Below are positions 24,778-33,406 of a DNA stretch of 34,717 nt, one piece after another. A program made the translations under genes and the position numbers. The DNA is from CAZVAO01 sp964625175. GTDB taxonomy: Bacteria; Bacillota; UBA994; PWPR01. Within the stretch, counting starts at the first letter, position 1. The number at the start of each line of letters is the position of its first letter. The notes under the pieces are model-generated. The model saw nothing but the letters and a program-made list of their open reading frames with translations, did no database searches and was not told where the DNA came from. Where the stretch lies: NCBI GenBank assembly GCA_964625175.1, contig CAZVAO010000009.1:1-34717 (forward strand). Reading direction: 5' to 3'.

Positions 24778-25539
24778 ATGAGTAGTGAGCAGAATTCAAA
24801 TATGCAAGAGGAAGAAAATCAAATTAAGTTTGAGAGCAGGCATCAGAATGTATGGCTGATAGGAGCAGTCATCGCTGTGTTATTATTATTGTGGTTTGCG
24901 CCACCGCTAGCAGCGGAAATGGTATTAGCTAATAATATTGATGGATTTATTAATGCTGCGGAACCCGATCGTGTCACACTAGATACAACGACGATCCAAG
25001 TCGTACAGGGACGTTTCAAATCCTTCCATATTACCGGTAAAGACTTAGTAATTGGCAATTTGCTGGTTTCAGAATATGATTTTGATGCAGGAGAAGGCCA
25101 ATTAGATGTGATGAAATATCTGACATCGAAAACGATTGTGATGAAGAAGAATCCGATCATTAAGATGAGATGGGTTGTTACTGTGGCTGATTTTTCCAAG
25201 CTGTTGGAAGCTTTCTACCCCAGTATTTGGGGGATGGATGTGGTAGCTGTAGGGGATTCTCTTCAGGTATCTGGTGTCGCAGCAAGCCCTTCTGGTATAG
25301 ATGTTCCGGTTGAGTTCAAAGTCAAATTGAGTGTCGATCAATGGGAAGCCCTCTACCTTGAGGCCTACGACTTAAACGTGGATATTGAATCTGTTATGGA
25401 AGCGGGTTTGGCGGCGGATTTAACTGAAATATATAGTTTGAGTATCCCATTTGATAAAACGTCACCACCTATTTTTATTGACAGCGCTCAAGTAAGCAAG
25501 GGCCAAATCATTATTACAGCTAGTTCATCTTTGAAGTAG
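24778..25539 (+). CDS. DUF2993/LmeA-like membrane-anchored protein
   Basis: A 253-residue protein with a hydrophilic N-terminus (1-24), one membrane segment (about 27-45), and an extracytoplasmic domain rich in alternating strands. The pattern 'I-x-x-G-R-F-K-S-F-x-I-T-G-K-D-L' and the repeated strand-turn units suggest the DUF2993 (LmeA-like) lipid-binding family, whose mycobacterial member acts in lipomannan elongation. The assignment is by pattern and moderate. It starts with ATG behind AGGAGG, 13 bases after prfB, and leads into the DUF5693-CsaB-TagA genes, so a role in envelope glycopolymer or lipid handling fits the setting. Confidence 0.6.
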   Translation: MSSEQNSNMQEEENQIKFESRHQNVWLIGAVIAVLLLLWFAPPLAAEMVLANNIDGFINAAEPDRVTLDTTTIQVVQGRFKSFHITGKDLVIGNLLVSEYDFDAGEGQLDVMKYLTSKTIVMKKNPIIKMRWVVTVADFSKLLEAFYPSIWGMDVVAVGDSLQVSGVAASPSGIDVPVEFKVKLSVDQWEALYLEAYDLNVDIESVMEAGLAADLTEIYSLSIPFDKTSPPIFIDSAQVSKGQIIITASSSLK

Positions 25540-25558
25540 TAGATAACGGGAGAGAGAA

Positions 25559-27598
25559 ATGTCAACTATACAAAAGGTCCTAGTGTCTTGTGTTATGGTA
25601 GGGCTCCTATTTGCTTTGGTCATTAGCCAGAGTGACCTAGCTGCTCAAGATAAAAACCAACAAGTGATGCTCGTGCTAGACTACCAAGATGTGACCGACT
25701 GGGCAAGAAATTTAGGAAAGTCCACGGATGATGTGTTAAATATGGCTCGGACATATGGCATCAAGGATGTCGCCTTAACTGAACTCGCTATCAGCGTGCA
25801 GAACAATGTGGTAGACGGATTTTTTAATACTGAGGTGGGGGTTACTGCCTATTTGGGGGATGATCTTCTGGACCTTCAGTTAGTGGGATCTCCAGATGAT
25901 CCTTGGCTTGAAGCAGTAGGAGACCACGAAATCAACCCGGATTATGTCTATCTCTATGTGGATTCCCAGACGCGCGGACTTGAGCTTGTGGCGGCTGCAT
26001 CACGGAAATATGGCGAAGAACGAGTGAATAGCTGGCCAGTCGGTGAACATCAAATGGTGATTGAACTGGTCAATGGTCCGATGTATGTCATTAATGGCTT
26101 GGGATTTGATCCTGCAGTTGTCGCCCAGCTGCAGCAAGGCGGGTTTTCTATTGTGCCCCGGCCAATCAATGCCGCCTATGTTTCAGAAGCAGCATTAAAT
26201 GATTATTTTGATTATATGCGTGACCAATTGCAGGGGTCACTCATCATCTTTGCTGGTATGGATGGTGTTTTAGGATCATCAGTAGGAAATAGCACAGATC
26301 TTATGGCTGTAACAGCAGCGAATCTCCAGCAACAAGCCGATACCAAGCCGCTATACGGCCACGTAGAGATGGCTGTTATTAGTGGCGATACGCACTTGGC
26401 CCAGCTGTTAGATTATCATTTGGCGCGGGTGCACAGTATCAGTCAGCATGAGTGGCAGGGTCGCTATGACATTGCAGGGAATACCGTGGACATTGACTAT
26501 CAAATTGAATCGGCAGTTGAGCGCTTCTTGTTAGCCGTTAATGATCGCAGTGTGCGTGTGCTGTATGTAAGGCTTTTTAATCGGTCTCTCGCTGTCAATG
26601 ACCAATATTTGAGTAATCTCAGTCAGCGTTTAACAGACCAAGGCTATCAACTCGGGCAGGTAAATGCCTTACCAATTCGCGCCAGTTTGAGTAAGATTTC
26701 GCTATTTTTTATCATCGTTGGAATTGGTGCTGCGGCCCTCTTCCTTTTCCTTTACTTATTCCCACGCGCCGATCGATTGGTCGCTATTCTATTGGGCTTA
26801 GGGATCATCGGGGCTGGGGGTGTCGTTTTTGTTATGCCTGGCTTCACGCTTTTAGCACAGCGGTTATTTGCATTGCTGGCAGCGCTCGTCTTCCCAGTTT
26901 TAGGAATTCTGCTAGCCTATGCCTGGCGTAAAACACATGAAATGACGACTTGGATCAAGGTCATGATCCCTTTCATTAAGGCTTTAGCCGTGTCATTCTG
27001 CGGGGCTTTGTATGTGCATGCCATTTTAGCTACGGCGCCTTTTATGACGGCGATTTATGCCTTTCCAATGGTTAAAATTGCTTTATTAGCACCGATCCCT
27101 ATTGTGGCCGTTTGTCTGCTGATTCATGATCAGTCCTATCAGAAATTAATCCGTTTCTTGCAAATGAATGTTAAAGTATACCATCTGGTTGTGGCGGGTG
27201 TCGGATTAGCAATATTAGCCGTAATAGCGATTCGTTCAGGGAATAATCCTTTAATCCCTGTCAGCAATCTCGAATTGGAACTCAGGCTTTGGTTCCAGAA
27301 GACACTCATTGCGCGACCGCGTTTTAAAGAGTTTGCTGTTGGCTACCCATTATTAATTTTGGGGGCTTGGTTGCAATACCGCCGCAAGGATCCAATCATT
27401 GTGTTAACGATTGGGGTCATTGGGCTTAGCTCATTGGTCAACACCTTTGCCCACCTACATAAACCTTTACGCATGGCCTTATTAACAACTTTTAACGGAA
27501 TTTGGAGCGGCTTGCTTGTTGGCATCGTTGTAATCTTGGGGTATGAACTTGGAGTCTATGTGATACATCTTTTAGGACGGGGTATGGTTCGTGAATAA
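25559..27598 (+). CDS. DUF5693-family polytopic membrane protein
   Basis: A 679-residue protein with an N-terminal signal/anchor helix (about 7-27), a large outside domain (about 30-380), and about nine membrane helices from residue 382 to the end. I recognise the layout, and its place directly before csaB, as the DUF5693 family of Bacillota. The outside part begins with 'VMLVLDYQDVTDWARNLG', reminiscent of polysaccharide-handling TIM-barrel-like domains in this family. Function is undescribed to my knowledge; the constant pairing with csaB suggests export or assembly of the pyruvylated wall polymer. It overlaps csaB by 8 bases. Confidence 0.8.
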   Translation: MSTIQKVLVSCVMVGLLFALVISQSDLAAQDKNQQVMLVLDYQDVTDWARNLGKSTDDVLNMARTYGIKDVALTELAISVQNNVVDGFFNTEVGVTAYLGDDLLDLQLVGSPDDPWLEAVGDHEINPDYVYLYVDSQTRGLELVAAASRKYGEERVNSWPVGEHQMVIELVNGPMYVINGLGFDPAVVAQLQQGGFSIVPRPINAAYVSEAALNDYFDYMRDQLQGSLIIFAGMDGVLGSSVGNSTDLMAVTAANLQQQADTKPLYGHVEMAVISGDTHLAQLLDYHLARVHSISQHEWQGRYDIAGNTVDIDYQIESAVERFLLAVNDRSVRVLYVRLFNRSLAVNDQYLSNLSQRLTDQGYQLGQVNALPIRASLSKISLFFIIVGIGAAALFLFLYLFPRADRLVAILLGLGIIGAGGVVFVMPGFTLLAQRLFALLAALVFPVLGILLAYAWRKTHEMTTWIKVMIPFIKALAVSFCGALYVHAILATAPFMTAIYAFPMVKIALLAPIPIVAVCLLIHDQSYQKLIRFLQMNVKVYHLVVAGVGLAILAVIAIRSGNNPLIPVSNLELELRLWFQKTLIARPRFKEFAVGYPLLILGAWLQYRRKDPIIVLTIGVIGLSSLVNTFAHLHKPLRMALLTTFNGIWSGLLVGIVVILGYELGVYVIHLLGRGMVRE

Positions 27599-28700
27599 AA
27601 TACTGATATCTGGCTATTATGGTTATGGGAATGCTGGTGATGAAGCAATTCTTTGTGCTTTGATTGATGGCTTGCGACAAACGATACCCGATGTAGATCT
27701 TGTCGTATTGAGTCATGATCCGTTGCTTACGGCGGAACAATATCAGGTGCGCGCAATCAATCGCTATAATTATTTGGCTTTAATATGGGAGCTCGGGCGT
27801 GCTAACTTGCTGATCAGTGGTGGCGGCAGTTTGCTTCAGGATGCGACCGGTCGATGGAGTATTCCCTATTACACCAGCATTATTCGAGTTGCCGAATTTC
27901 TGAAAGTGCCTGTCATGTTCTTTTCTCAAGGGGTAGGACCATTAACCCGCTCGTCATCAAAGAAGTTGGTAAAACGCACCTTATCTCCAGTGACAACTTT
28001 AACCGTACGCGATCAGCAATCGTTACAGCTCCTAAACGATTTAGGATTAGACCATGTTCAGTTAACCGCTGATCCCGTGTTTTTTTTGCAGCCCGTGTCC
28101 GAACAACGTATTAAGGAAATCTTGATTGCTGAACGCATTCCCTTTAATGAGAATGGTCCATGGATCGGGTTCAATGCGCGGCCTTGGGAGAATCAGGAAC
28201 ACTATAGCCATGAAATCGCAATTGCTCTGGATGAGATTATTAAACAGTCAAAAGCCCATATCATTATGATGCCTTTTCAGTATCAGAATGATTATGAGGT
28301 TATGTATGAAATCATGAAAAGCATGAAAAATAAGAGCAATGTGTTTATGATCCAAAAAGAGTATCGTGCAGATGAGTTATTGGGGATTTGCCATCAACTC
28401 GATCTGATGATCGGCATGCGGCTTCATTCCCTCATCTTTGCCCTGCGCAGTGGAGCCATTCCCATTGGCATCTCTTATGACCCTAAAATTGATGCTTTAT
28501 TAGCGCGTTTTGGCCGAGAGCCTGTCGGTAATACGGCTCATTTATCATCAGCCAAGATTGTGCGGGAATTTACAGAAATTAATGATCAATATGAGGCTTT
28601 GCATGCAGTGATTGCTTCTACAACGAAAGAATTGGAAGCGGAGGCATGGCATGCTGTACAACTTGCTGGGGAGATTATCTTGGGAGGGCAATATGACTAA
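27591..28700 (+). CDS. csaB: Polysaccharide pyruvyl transferase CsaB
   Basis: The 369-residue enzyme adds a pyruvate ketal from phosphoenolpyruvate to the secondary cell-wall polysaccharide, making the ligand for SLH-domain surface proteins. The start 'ILISGYYGYGNAGDEAIL' is the family signature; further motifs are 'LLISGGGSLLQDATGR', 'FFSQGVGPL' and 'MIGMRLHSLIFALR'. Length is typical. The start is GTG 27591 inside the end of the DUF5693 gene; the stop overlaps the tagA-like gene by 8 bases. Its presence implies an SLH-anchored surface layer or enzymes in this organism (inference). Confidence 0.92.
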   Translation: MNKILISGYYGYGNAGDEAILCALIDGLRQTIPDVDLVVLSHDPLLTAEQYQVRAINRYNYLALIWELGRANLLISGGGSLLQDATGRWSIPYYTSIIRVAEFLKVPVMFFSQGVGPLTRSSSKKLVKRTLSPVTTLTVRDQQSLQLLNDLGLDHVQLTADPVFFLQPVSEQRIKEILIAERIPFNENGPWIGFNARPWENQEHYSHEIAIALDEIIKQSKAHIIMMPFQYQNDYEVMYEIMKSMKNKSNVFMIQKEYRADELLGICHQLDLMIGMRLHSLIFALRSGAIPIGISYDPKIDALLARFGREPVGNTAHLSSAKIVREFTEINDQYEALHAVIASTTKELEAEAWHAVQLAGEIILGGQYD

Positions 28701-29424
28701 AAATGTGACGATGATATTTGATATCCCGATTTATAGTCATACACTTGCAGGTACGACAGACTTAATTTATTCTTGGATTTGCGCAGGTAAAAAGCATATG
28801 CATGTAGTCACTGCTAATAGTGAAATTATATATAATACGCGGCGCGATCAAGAATTACGCCAGGTATTGCAAAAAGCAGCTTTAGTTACGGCAGATGGCA
28901 TTGGGGTAATTTGGGCCAGTCGTATTTTGGGGGATCCTTTGCCGGAGCGTGTTACGGGGATCGATTTGATGGATTGTCTGCTAACAAAATTGAGTGAAGG
29001 TAAGCGATCGGTATTTCTTTTAGGTGCTAAACCGGAAGTAATCCGCATTACAGCGGCAAAATTTGCGGAACAATATCCTGATTTGATTATTCGCGGCTAT
29101 CACGATGGCTATTTTAAGACTGATGAGCCGATTATCGATCTAATCAAGGAGGCTCAACCCGACGTATTGTTGGTATGTCTGGGATCACCGCGCCAAGATT
29201 TTTGGCTTGCCGAACATTTGCCTAACCTACCTGTGGGTGTGGCGATTGGATTAGGGGGTTGTTTTGATGTCGTTGCCGGAACGGTCAAACGCGCTCCGCT
29301 AATCTGGCAAAAAATTGGCATGGAGTGGGCTTATCGTCTCATCCAAGAACCCTCGCGAATCAAGCGCATGAGTGCCTTGCCGAAATTCGCTGCCACCGTC
29401 TGGCGCGAAAGGCTCTTTAAATAA
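28693..29424 (+). CDS. tagA: WecG/TagA-family glycosyltransferase
   Basis: A 243-residue glycosyltransferase of the WecG/TagA/CpsF family, which transfers N-acetylmannosamine (or uronic acid) onto lipid-linked GlcNAc at the start of wall polymer synthesis. Diagnostic stretches are 'HVVTANSEIIYNTRRD', 'LVTADGIGVIWASR' with the catalytic Asp, 'VFLLGAKPEV', and 'VCLGSPRQDFW', and the membrane-targeting C-terminus '(R)-L-I-x-E-P-x-R-I-K-R'. The start is ATG 28693, behind GGGAGG; the longer frame from 28612 lies inside csaB. With csaB it points to one secondary wall polymer pathway. Confidence 0.92.
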   Translation: MTKNVTMIFDIPIYSHTLAGTTDLIYSWICAGKKHMHVVTANSEIIYNTRRDQELRQVLQKAALVTADGIGVIWASRILGDPLPERVTGIDLMDCLLTKLSEGKRSVFLLGAKPEVIRITAAKFAEQYPDLIIRGYHDGYFKTDEPIIDLIKEAQPDVLLVCLGSPRQDFWLAEHLPNLPVGVAIGLGGCFDVVAGTVKRAPLIWQKIGMEWAYRLIQEPSRIKRMSALPKFAATVWRERLFK

Positions 29425-29486
29425 CATTGAACACAGTTGGCAAGTGTGGTAAATTATTAACTGATAAGAAGGGTGGAGGTTGCCTA

Positions 29487-30311
29487 ATGGATTATAGCAA
29501 GCTAACAAAACAAGCTACAGAGATACGAAAACAGATCATTAAAATGGTTGGGGCAGCAGGATCGGGGCATCCGGGCGGGTCGTTATCTGCCACTGAAATC
29601 ATGACAGCACTTTATTTTGAAATCATGAATAACGATTCTCAGAAGATGGATGATCCACTGCGTGACAGATTTGTGCTAAGTAAAGGACATGCAGCACCTG
29701 TTTTATATGCTGTTTTGGCTGAAAGAGGGTATTTCCCTGTTTCAGATTTAATTACATTACGTAAGATGGGCAGTAAACTGCAAGGCCATCCTGATATGCG
29801 CAAGGTGCCGGGGGTAGAGATGTCGACAGGATCTTTAGGGCAGGGATTATCTGCTGCTTGCGGCATGGCTTTGGCAGCAAAAATTGACAACAGCCCAAGC
29901 ATGACCTATGCCATGATTGGTGACGGCGAATGTCAAGAAGGTCAAGTCTGGGAAGCCGCAATGTTTGCTGCGCATTATGAGTTGGGTAATTTAATTGTTT
30001 TTTTAGATAATAATACGCTCCAAATTGATGGTAGAGTATGCGATGTCATGAACCCAAATCCACTTCCTGCCAAATGGCGTGCTTTCAATTGGCATGTTCA
30101 GGAAATCAACGGTCATGACTTTGAAGAGATTTTCTCAGCAGTTGAATGTGCAAAAGCAGTCAAAAATCAGCCCTCAATGATCGTCGCTCATACCATTAAG
30201 GGTAAAGGCGTTAGTTTTATGGAGGATCAGGCTTCCTGGCATGGGACAGCACCCTCCCCGGAGCAAGTTGCTCTGGCTTTAGCCGAGTTAGGAGGTGTAG
30301 ATCATGAGTAA
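29487..30311 (+). CDS. Transketolase, N-terminal (TPP-binding) subunit
   Basis: A 274-residue half-transketolase that binds thiamine diphosphate. Motifs are 'GAAGSGHPGGSLSATEI', 'LSKGHAAP', and the TPP/Mg loop 'GDGECQEGQVWEAA' (from Gly145) closing at 'LDNN'. Together with the following gene it makes a full transketolase of the pentose phosphate pathway, split in two as often seen in Clostridia and archaea. The start is ATG 29487, seven bases after GGAGG; the frame is open to 29427 but without a site. It overlaps its partner by 8 bases. Confidence 0.94.
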   Translation: MDYSKLTKQATEIRKQIIKMVGAAGSGHPGGSLSATEIMTALYFEIMNNDSQKMDDPLRDRFVLSKGHAAPVLYAVLAERGYFPVSDLITLRKMGSKLQGHPDMRKVPGVEMSTGSLGQGLSAACGMALAAKIDNSPSMTYAMIGDGECQEGQVWEAAMFAAHYELGNLIVFLDNNTLQIDGRVCDVMNPNPLPAKWRAFNWHVQEINGHDFEEIFSAVECAKAVKNQPSMIVAHTIKGKGVSFMEDQASWHGTAPSPEQVALALAELGGVDHE

Positions 30312-31239
30312 GCAAGCAACTCGTGATGCGTACGGTGAGGTCTTAGTTGAATTAGGTGCGCAATACAGCGAGCTGGTTGTGTTAGATGCAGACTTGTCTA
30401 AGTCGACACGCACGGCCAAATTTGAGAAAGTGTACCCAGAGCGATTCTTTAATGCAGGTATTGCCGAAGCTAATATGGTCGGCGTTGCAGCAGGTTTAGC
30501 CGCCTCAGGCAAGATGCCCTTTGTCAGCTCTTTTGCAGTCTTTGCTGCGGGCAGAGCGTTTGAACAGATTCGCAATAGCATCTGCTATCCAGCTTTGAAT
30601 GTGAAAATTGCGGCTTCCCACGCGGGTGTTACAGTAGGTCCTGATGGTGGATCCCATCAAGCGATTGAAGATATCGCACTCATGCGGGTCTTGCCTAATA
30701 TGACCGTAATTGTACCAGCAGATGGGGTTTCCACTAAAGCCCTAATCAGGGATGCGGCAAAATACGATGGACCAGTCTATATTCGCTTAGGACGTTCTAA
30801 TGTGGAGACGATCTATACAGAAGATGATTTTATCACAATTGGCCAAGCAAACACGGTGCGTGAGGGGTCTGATGTGACCATTATCGCTTGTGGCATCATG
30901 GTTGAACAGGCCATATTAGCAGCAGAACAATTAGCACAGGAAGGTCTAGCGGCACGCGTTTTAGATATGGCAACCATTAAGCCCCTGGATGTTGGCGCAC
31001 TACTGAAGGCTGCAAGAGAGACAGGTGCCATTGTTACCGCAGAAGAACATAGCGTGATTGGCGGATTAGGAGCAGCTGTGGCCAGCTTCTTAGGGGAGCA
31101 TAATCCGACACCACTACAGATGGTGGGGGTAAGAGATCGCTTTGGCCAGTCGGGAACACCAGAAGAACTATTAATTGAATATGCTTTAACCGCTAAAGAT
31201 ATTGTTCAAGCGGCTCAGTCTGTTATTAAACGGAAGTAG
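30304..31239 (+). CDS. Transketolase, C-terminal (pyrimidine-binding) subunit
   Basis: The 311-residue partner has the pyrimidine-binding domain ('FFNAGIAEANMVGVAAGLAA' with the catalytic Glu) and the transketolase C-terminal domain. Motifs include 'SHAGVTVGPDGGSHQAIED' and 'MTVIVPADGVSTKA'. ATG 30304 has GGAGG 8 bases upstream and overlaps the previous gene by 8 bases, ensuring equal amounts of both subunits. It could in principle be read as DXP-synthase-like, but the split layout and motifs are those of transketolase. Confidence 0.94.
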   Translation: MSKQATRDAYGEVLVELGAQYSELVVLDADLSKSTRTAKFEKVYPERFFNAGIAEANMVGVAAGLAASGKMPFVSSFAVFAAGRAFEQIRNSICYPALNVKIAASHAGVTVGPDGGSHQAIEDIALMRVLPNMTVIVPADGVSTKALIRDAAKYDGPVYIRLGRSNVETIYTEDDFITIGQANTVREGSDVTIIACGIMVEQAILAAEQLAQEGLAARVLDMATIKPLDVGALLKAARETGAIVTAEEHSVIGGLGAAVASFLGEHNPTPLQMVGVRDRFGQSGTPEELLIEYALTAKDIVQAAQSVIKRK

Positions 31240-31246
31240 CCTAACG

Positions 31247-31663
31247 ATGAACCGCGAGTTAACACGTTCGTTAGATGATCGGCGCTTAGCAGGGGTTTGT
31301 GGAGGTTTAGCTGCTTATTTTGATATTGATTCAACGATTATACGTATTGTCTTCGCGCTATTAATCTTAGCGTATGGGAGTGGCTTACTTGCCTATATTT
31401 TGGCTTGGATTTTGATTCCAGAGGCGAGTGGTATTAAGTCTGCGGACACCATTGAATATCGTAGCCTTTATGATCATACGCGTCGATTATATCGCTCTAG
31501 GCGAAATCGTAAGATAGCAGGCGTTTGTGGTGGCATTGCAGAGTATTTTAATATCGATGCAACCATAATTCGAATCCTGCTAGTTCTCATGGCGTTATTC
31601 TATGGGAGCGGATTCCTGATTTATGCCGTGTGTGCCTTTATTATTCCCGAACAACCATATTAA
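31247..31663 (+). CDS. Tandem PspC-domain membrane protein
   Basis: The 138-residue protein contains two PspC domains in a row (about 5-60 and 80-138), each with 'R-(R/K)-(L/I)-A-G-V-C-G-G-(L/I)-A-x-Y-F-(D/N)-I-D-x-T-I-I-R-I' and one or two membrane helices ending in 'IPE'. PspC proteins sense or respond to envelope stress. A single copy is normal, so this is an internal duplication. I take ATG 31247; the ribosome site is weak, with GGAAG near the previous stop, so it probably depends on read-through from the transketolase genes. Confidence 0.85.
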   Translation: MNRELTRSLDDRRLAGVCGGLAAYFDIDSTIIRIVFALLILAYGSGLLAYILAWILIPEASGIKSADTIEYRSLYDHTRRLYRSRRNRKIAGVCGGIAEYFNIDATIIRILLVLMALFYGSGFLIYAVCAFIIPEQPY

Positions 31664-31668
31664 AACGC

Positions 31669-31707
31669 AGTGCATTCGACCAGTTCTATCGTGAATTCGA
31701 ATGCACT
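31669..31707 (+). repeat. Perfect 11-bp inverted repeat after the PspC gene
   Basis: AGTGCATTCGA (31669-31679) and TCGAATGCACT (31697-31707), 17 bases apart. The tail is CTTATG, so it is a weak terminator at best. Confidence 0.6.
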
Positions 31708-31720
31708 CTTATGTGTTATG

Positions 31721-31749
31721 GTCGCTGGCAGAATCAGCGACAGCTTTTC
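31721..31749 (+). terminator. Candidate Rho-independent terminator
   Basis: GTCGCTG (31721-31727) pairs with CAGCGAC (31735-31741), followed after three bases by TTTTC. It lies just before the AroM gene's start region. Confidence 0.55.
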
Positions 31750-31792
31750 TATTATATTTGTATCGCATGAATGAGTTAAAGGGTGTGGCTTT

Positions 31793-32461
31793 GTGAAAAC
31801 TAAAATTGGAGCAATTACGATTGGACAATCACCTCGTGTTGATGTCACCGCAGATATTTTACCCCTTCTTCCTGAACAGCTAATACTCGTTGAAGCGGGT
31901 GCCCTTGATGCGTTTACAGTCAACGATCTCTGGAAGGTTGCCCCAGAAGGGGGGCCCGTCTTGGTATCGCGGATGCGCGATGGTCTTCAGGTGCGGATGG
32001 ATGAGACAAAAATACTCATTTATCTGCAAAAATGTATTACGGAATTAGAGGCGCAGGGTTGCCAAGCCATTGTTATGCTATGCACGGGGGACTTCCCAGC
32101 CTTTACCCATAAGGTGCCCTTATTAAAGCCGCGCCAGATCTTGCAGAGTGTTACGAAAGAAGTTATCGGCAATGGTCCCATAGGATTAATTGTGCCGGAT
32201 GAGGCGCAAGCCGAACACATTCAAGGTTGGTGGGTCGAGCAAGGGATTGACACGCAGGTGGCAGTTGGTTCACCCTATTTAGGAATGGCGGGAATTGAGG
32301 ATGCTGCACACCAACTCGCTAACCAAGATTTACAACTAATTATCGCGGATTGCATTGGCTACACGGTAGCGATGAAAGAACGCATACGAGAAATCACAGG
32401 GATCCCCGTTATTTTACCGCGCACCTTAATTGCCCGGATTCTTACAGAAATATATGCTTAA
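31793..32461 (+). CDS. AroM family protein
   Basis: A 222-residue protein of the AroM family: opening 'KIGAITIGQSPRVDVTADI', a central 'IVMLCTGDFPAF' with Cys, and 'ADCIGYT' near the end. The cysteine pair at these places resembles the two catalytic cysteines of aspartate/glutamate racemase-like folds, to which AroM is related. In E. coli aroM lies beside aroL and its function is unknown; here no shikimate gene is adjacent. The start is GTG behind AAAGGGTG. The HAD phosphatase gene follows after 21 bases. Confidence 0.85.
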   Translation: MKTKIGAITIGQSPRVDVTADILPLLPEQLILVEAGALDAFTVNDLWKVAPEGGPVLVSRMRDGLQVRMDETKILIYLQKCITELEAQGCQAIVMLCTGDFPAFTHKVPLLKPRQILQSVTKEVIGNGPIGLIVPDEAQAEHIQGWWVEQGIDTQVAVGSPYLGMAGIEDAAHQLANQDLQLIIADCIGYTVAMKERIREITGIPVILPRTLIARILTEIYA

Positions 32462-32482
32462 TCCGCACGTAAGGAGTTTCTT

Positions 32483-33286
32483 ATGACCTCAAAACTGATT
32501 TGTTTAGACTGTGATGATACCCTAATCCATCATGGCGAAAATAAGAGCTACATCCCTACAAGCGCGCGTAAGGCAATCAAAATGCTGCAAGCGCAAGGAC
32601 ATCAGATTGCGCTTGCCAGTGGGCGATCCACTTTCCAAGTAGCAGACATTATGAGTGAACTTGGTATTGAGCATGCTGTGTGCTTTAATGGCCACCTTGT
32701 CATTGCCGATAACCAGGAAATCCATAATGATCCCTTGCACCCCCAGGACTTACAGCCCCTATTGGCCGATCTGCTTCAGAATAATGAGCATATCTTTGCT
32801 GTAACGACAGATGGCATGTATATTAACGATCCAACAGGGGGGATTAAGCGGTTTATTAGTAGAAGTATGCGCAGGGGTCTTGCAGGATTTCCGCCCACTT
32901 TTAGTGACGATACCTACCAGTTGGATTTAACGCAGCGCTTATATTACTTTATACTACTTTTTGGTGAAACTTTACTCCGTCAGCAACTTCCACAAAGTGA
33001 TGTTCTTCGGTACAAAACTTGGCACGCAGATGTCTTGGAGATTACCAACAATCAAACGTCTAAACTAACGGGTGTTCAGCTGCTATGCAAGCACTTGAAG
33101 GTTGATTTAAGTAATGTCTACGCCTTTGGTGACTCTTATAATGATATAGAACTCCTAGCTGGTGCTGGGCAAGGTATTGCAATGGGGAAGAGCCCATTAG
33201 AATTACAAGACGTTGCGGATTTCGTAACAGCTAATGTCGAAGATGATGGGTTATATCAGGCGTGTCTTCACTATAAATTGATTTAG
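32483..33286 (+). CDS. HAD-IIB (Cof-type) phosphatase
   Basis: The 267-residue protein has the complete HAD set: nucleophile motif 'LDCDDT' (Asp9, Asp11), motif II Ser in 'LASGRS', a Lys in 'TSKLTG', and motif IV 'GDSYNDIELL'. The large cap between motifs II and III is of the Cof type, acting on small sugar phosphates or cofactors such as FMN or pyridoxal phosphate. The substrate cannot be told. AAGGAG precedes ATG, 21 bases after the AroM gene. Confidence 0.9.
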   Translation: MTSKLICLDCDDTLIHHGENKSYIPTSARKAIKMLQAQGHQIALASGRSTFQVADIMSELGIEHAVCFNGHLVIADNQEIHNDPLHPQDLQPLLADLLQNNEHIFAVTTDGMYINDPTGGIKRFISRSMRRGLAGFPPTFSDDTYQLDLTQRLYYFILLFGETLLRQQLPQSDVLRYKTWHADVLEITNNQTSKLTGVQLLCKHLKVDLSNVYAFGDSYNDIELLAGAGQGIAMGKSPLELQDVADFVTANVEDDGLYQACLHYKLI

Positions 33287-33306
33287 TAGATTGGTTGTTC
33301 GCTTAT

Positions 33307-33321
33307 TGATAATGATTATCT
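33307..33321 (+). promoter_or_regulatory. Fur-box-like 7-1-7 palindrome
   Basis: TGATAAT-G-ATTATCT matches the Bacillus Fur core TGATAAT-n-ATTATCA with one mismatch. It lies 100 bases before the deacetylase start and 21 bases before a candidate -35. A Fur-family repressor (Fur, PerR, Zur) is the natural reader. Confidence 0.5.
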
Positions 33322-33342
33322 TTATTAAAATGGTTAAATTTA

Positions 33343-33371
33343 TTGACTACCCTGGCTATTAAAGTTAAACT
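33343..33371 (+). promoter_or_regulatory. Candidate promoter of the deacetylase gene
   Basis: TTGACT (33343-33348), 17-base spacer, TAAACT (33366-33371). Confidence 0.45.
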
Positions 33372-33406
33372 TAGGGTGAAAGTAAATAGAAGAGGAGGGG
33401 GTAGCT

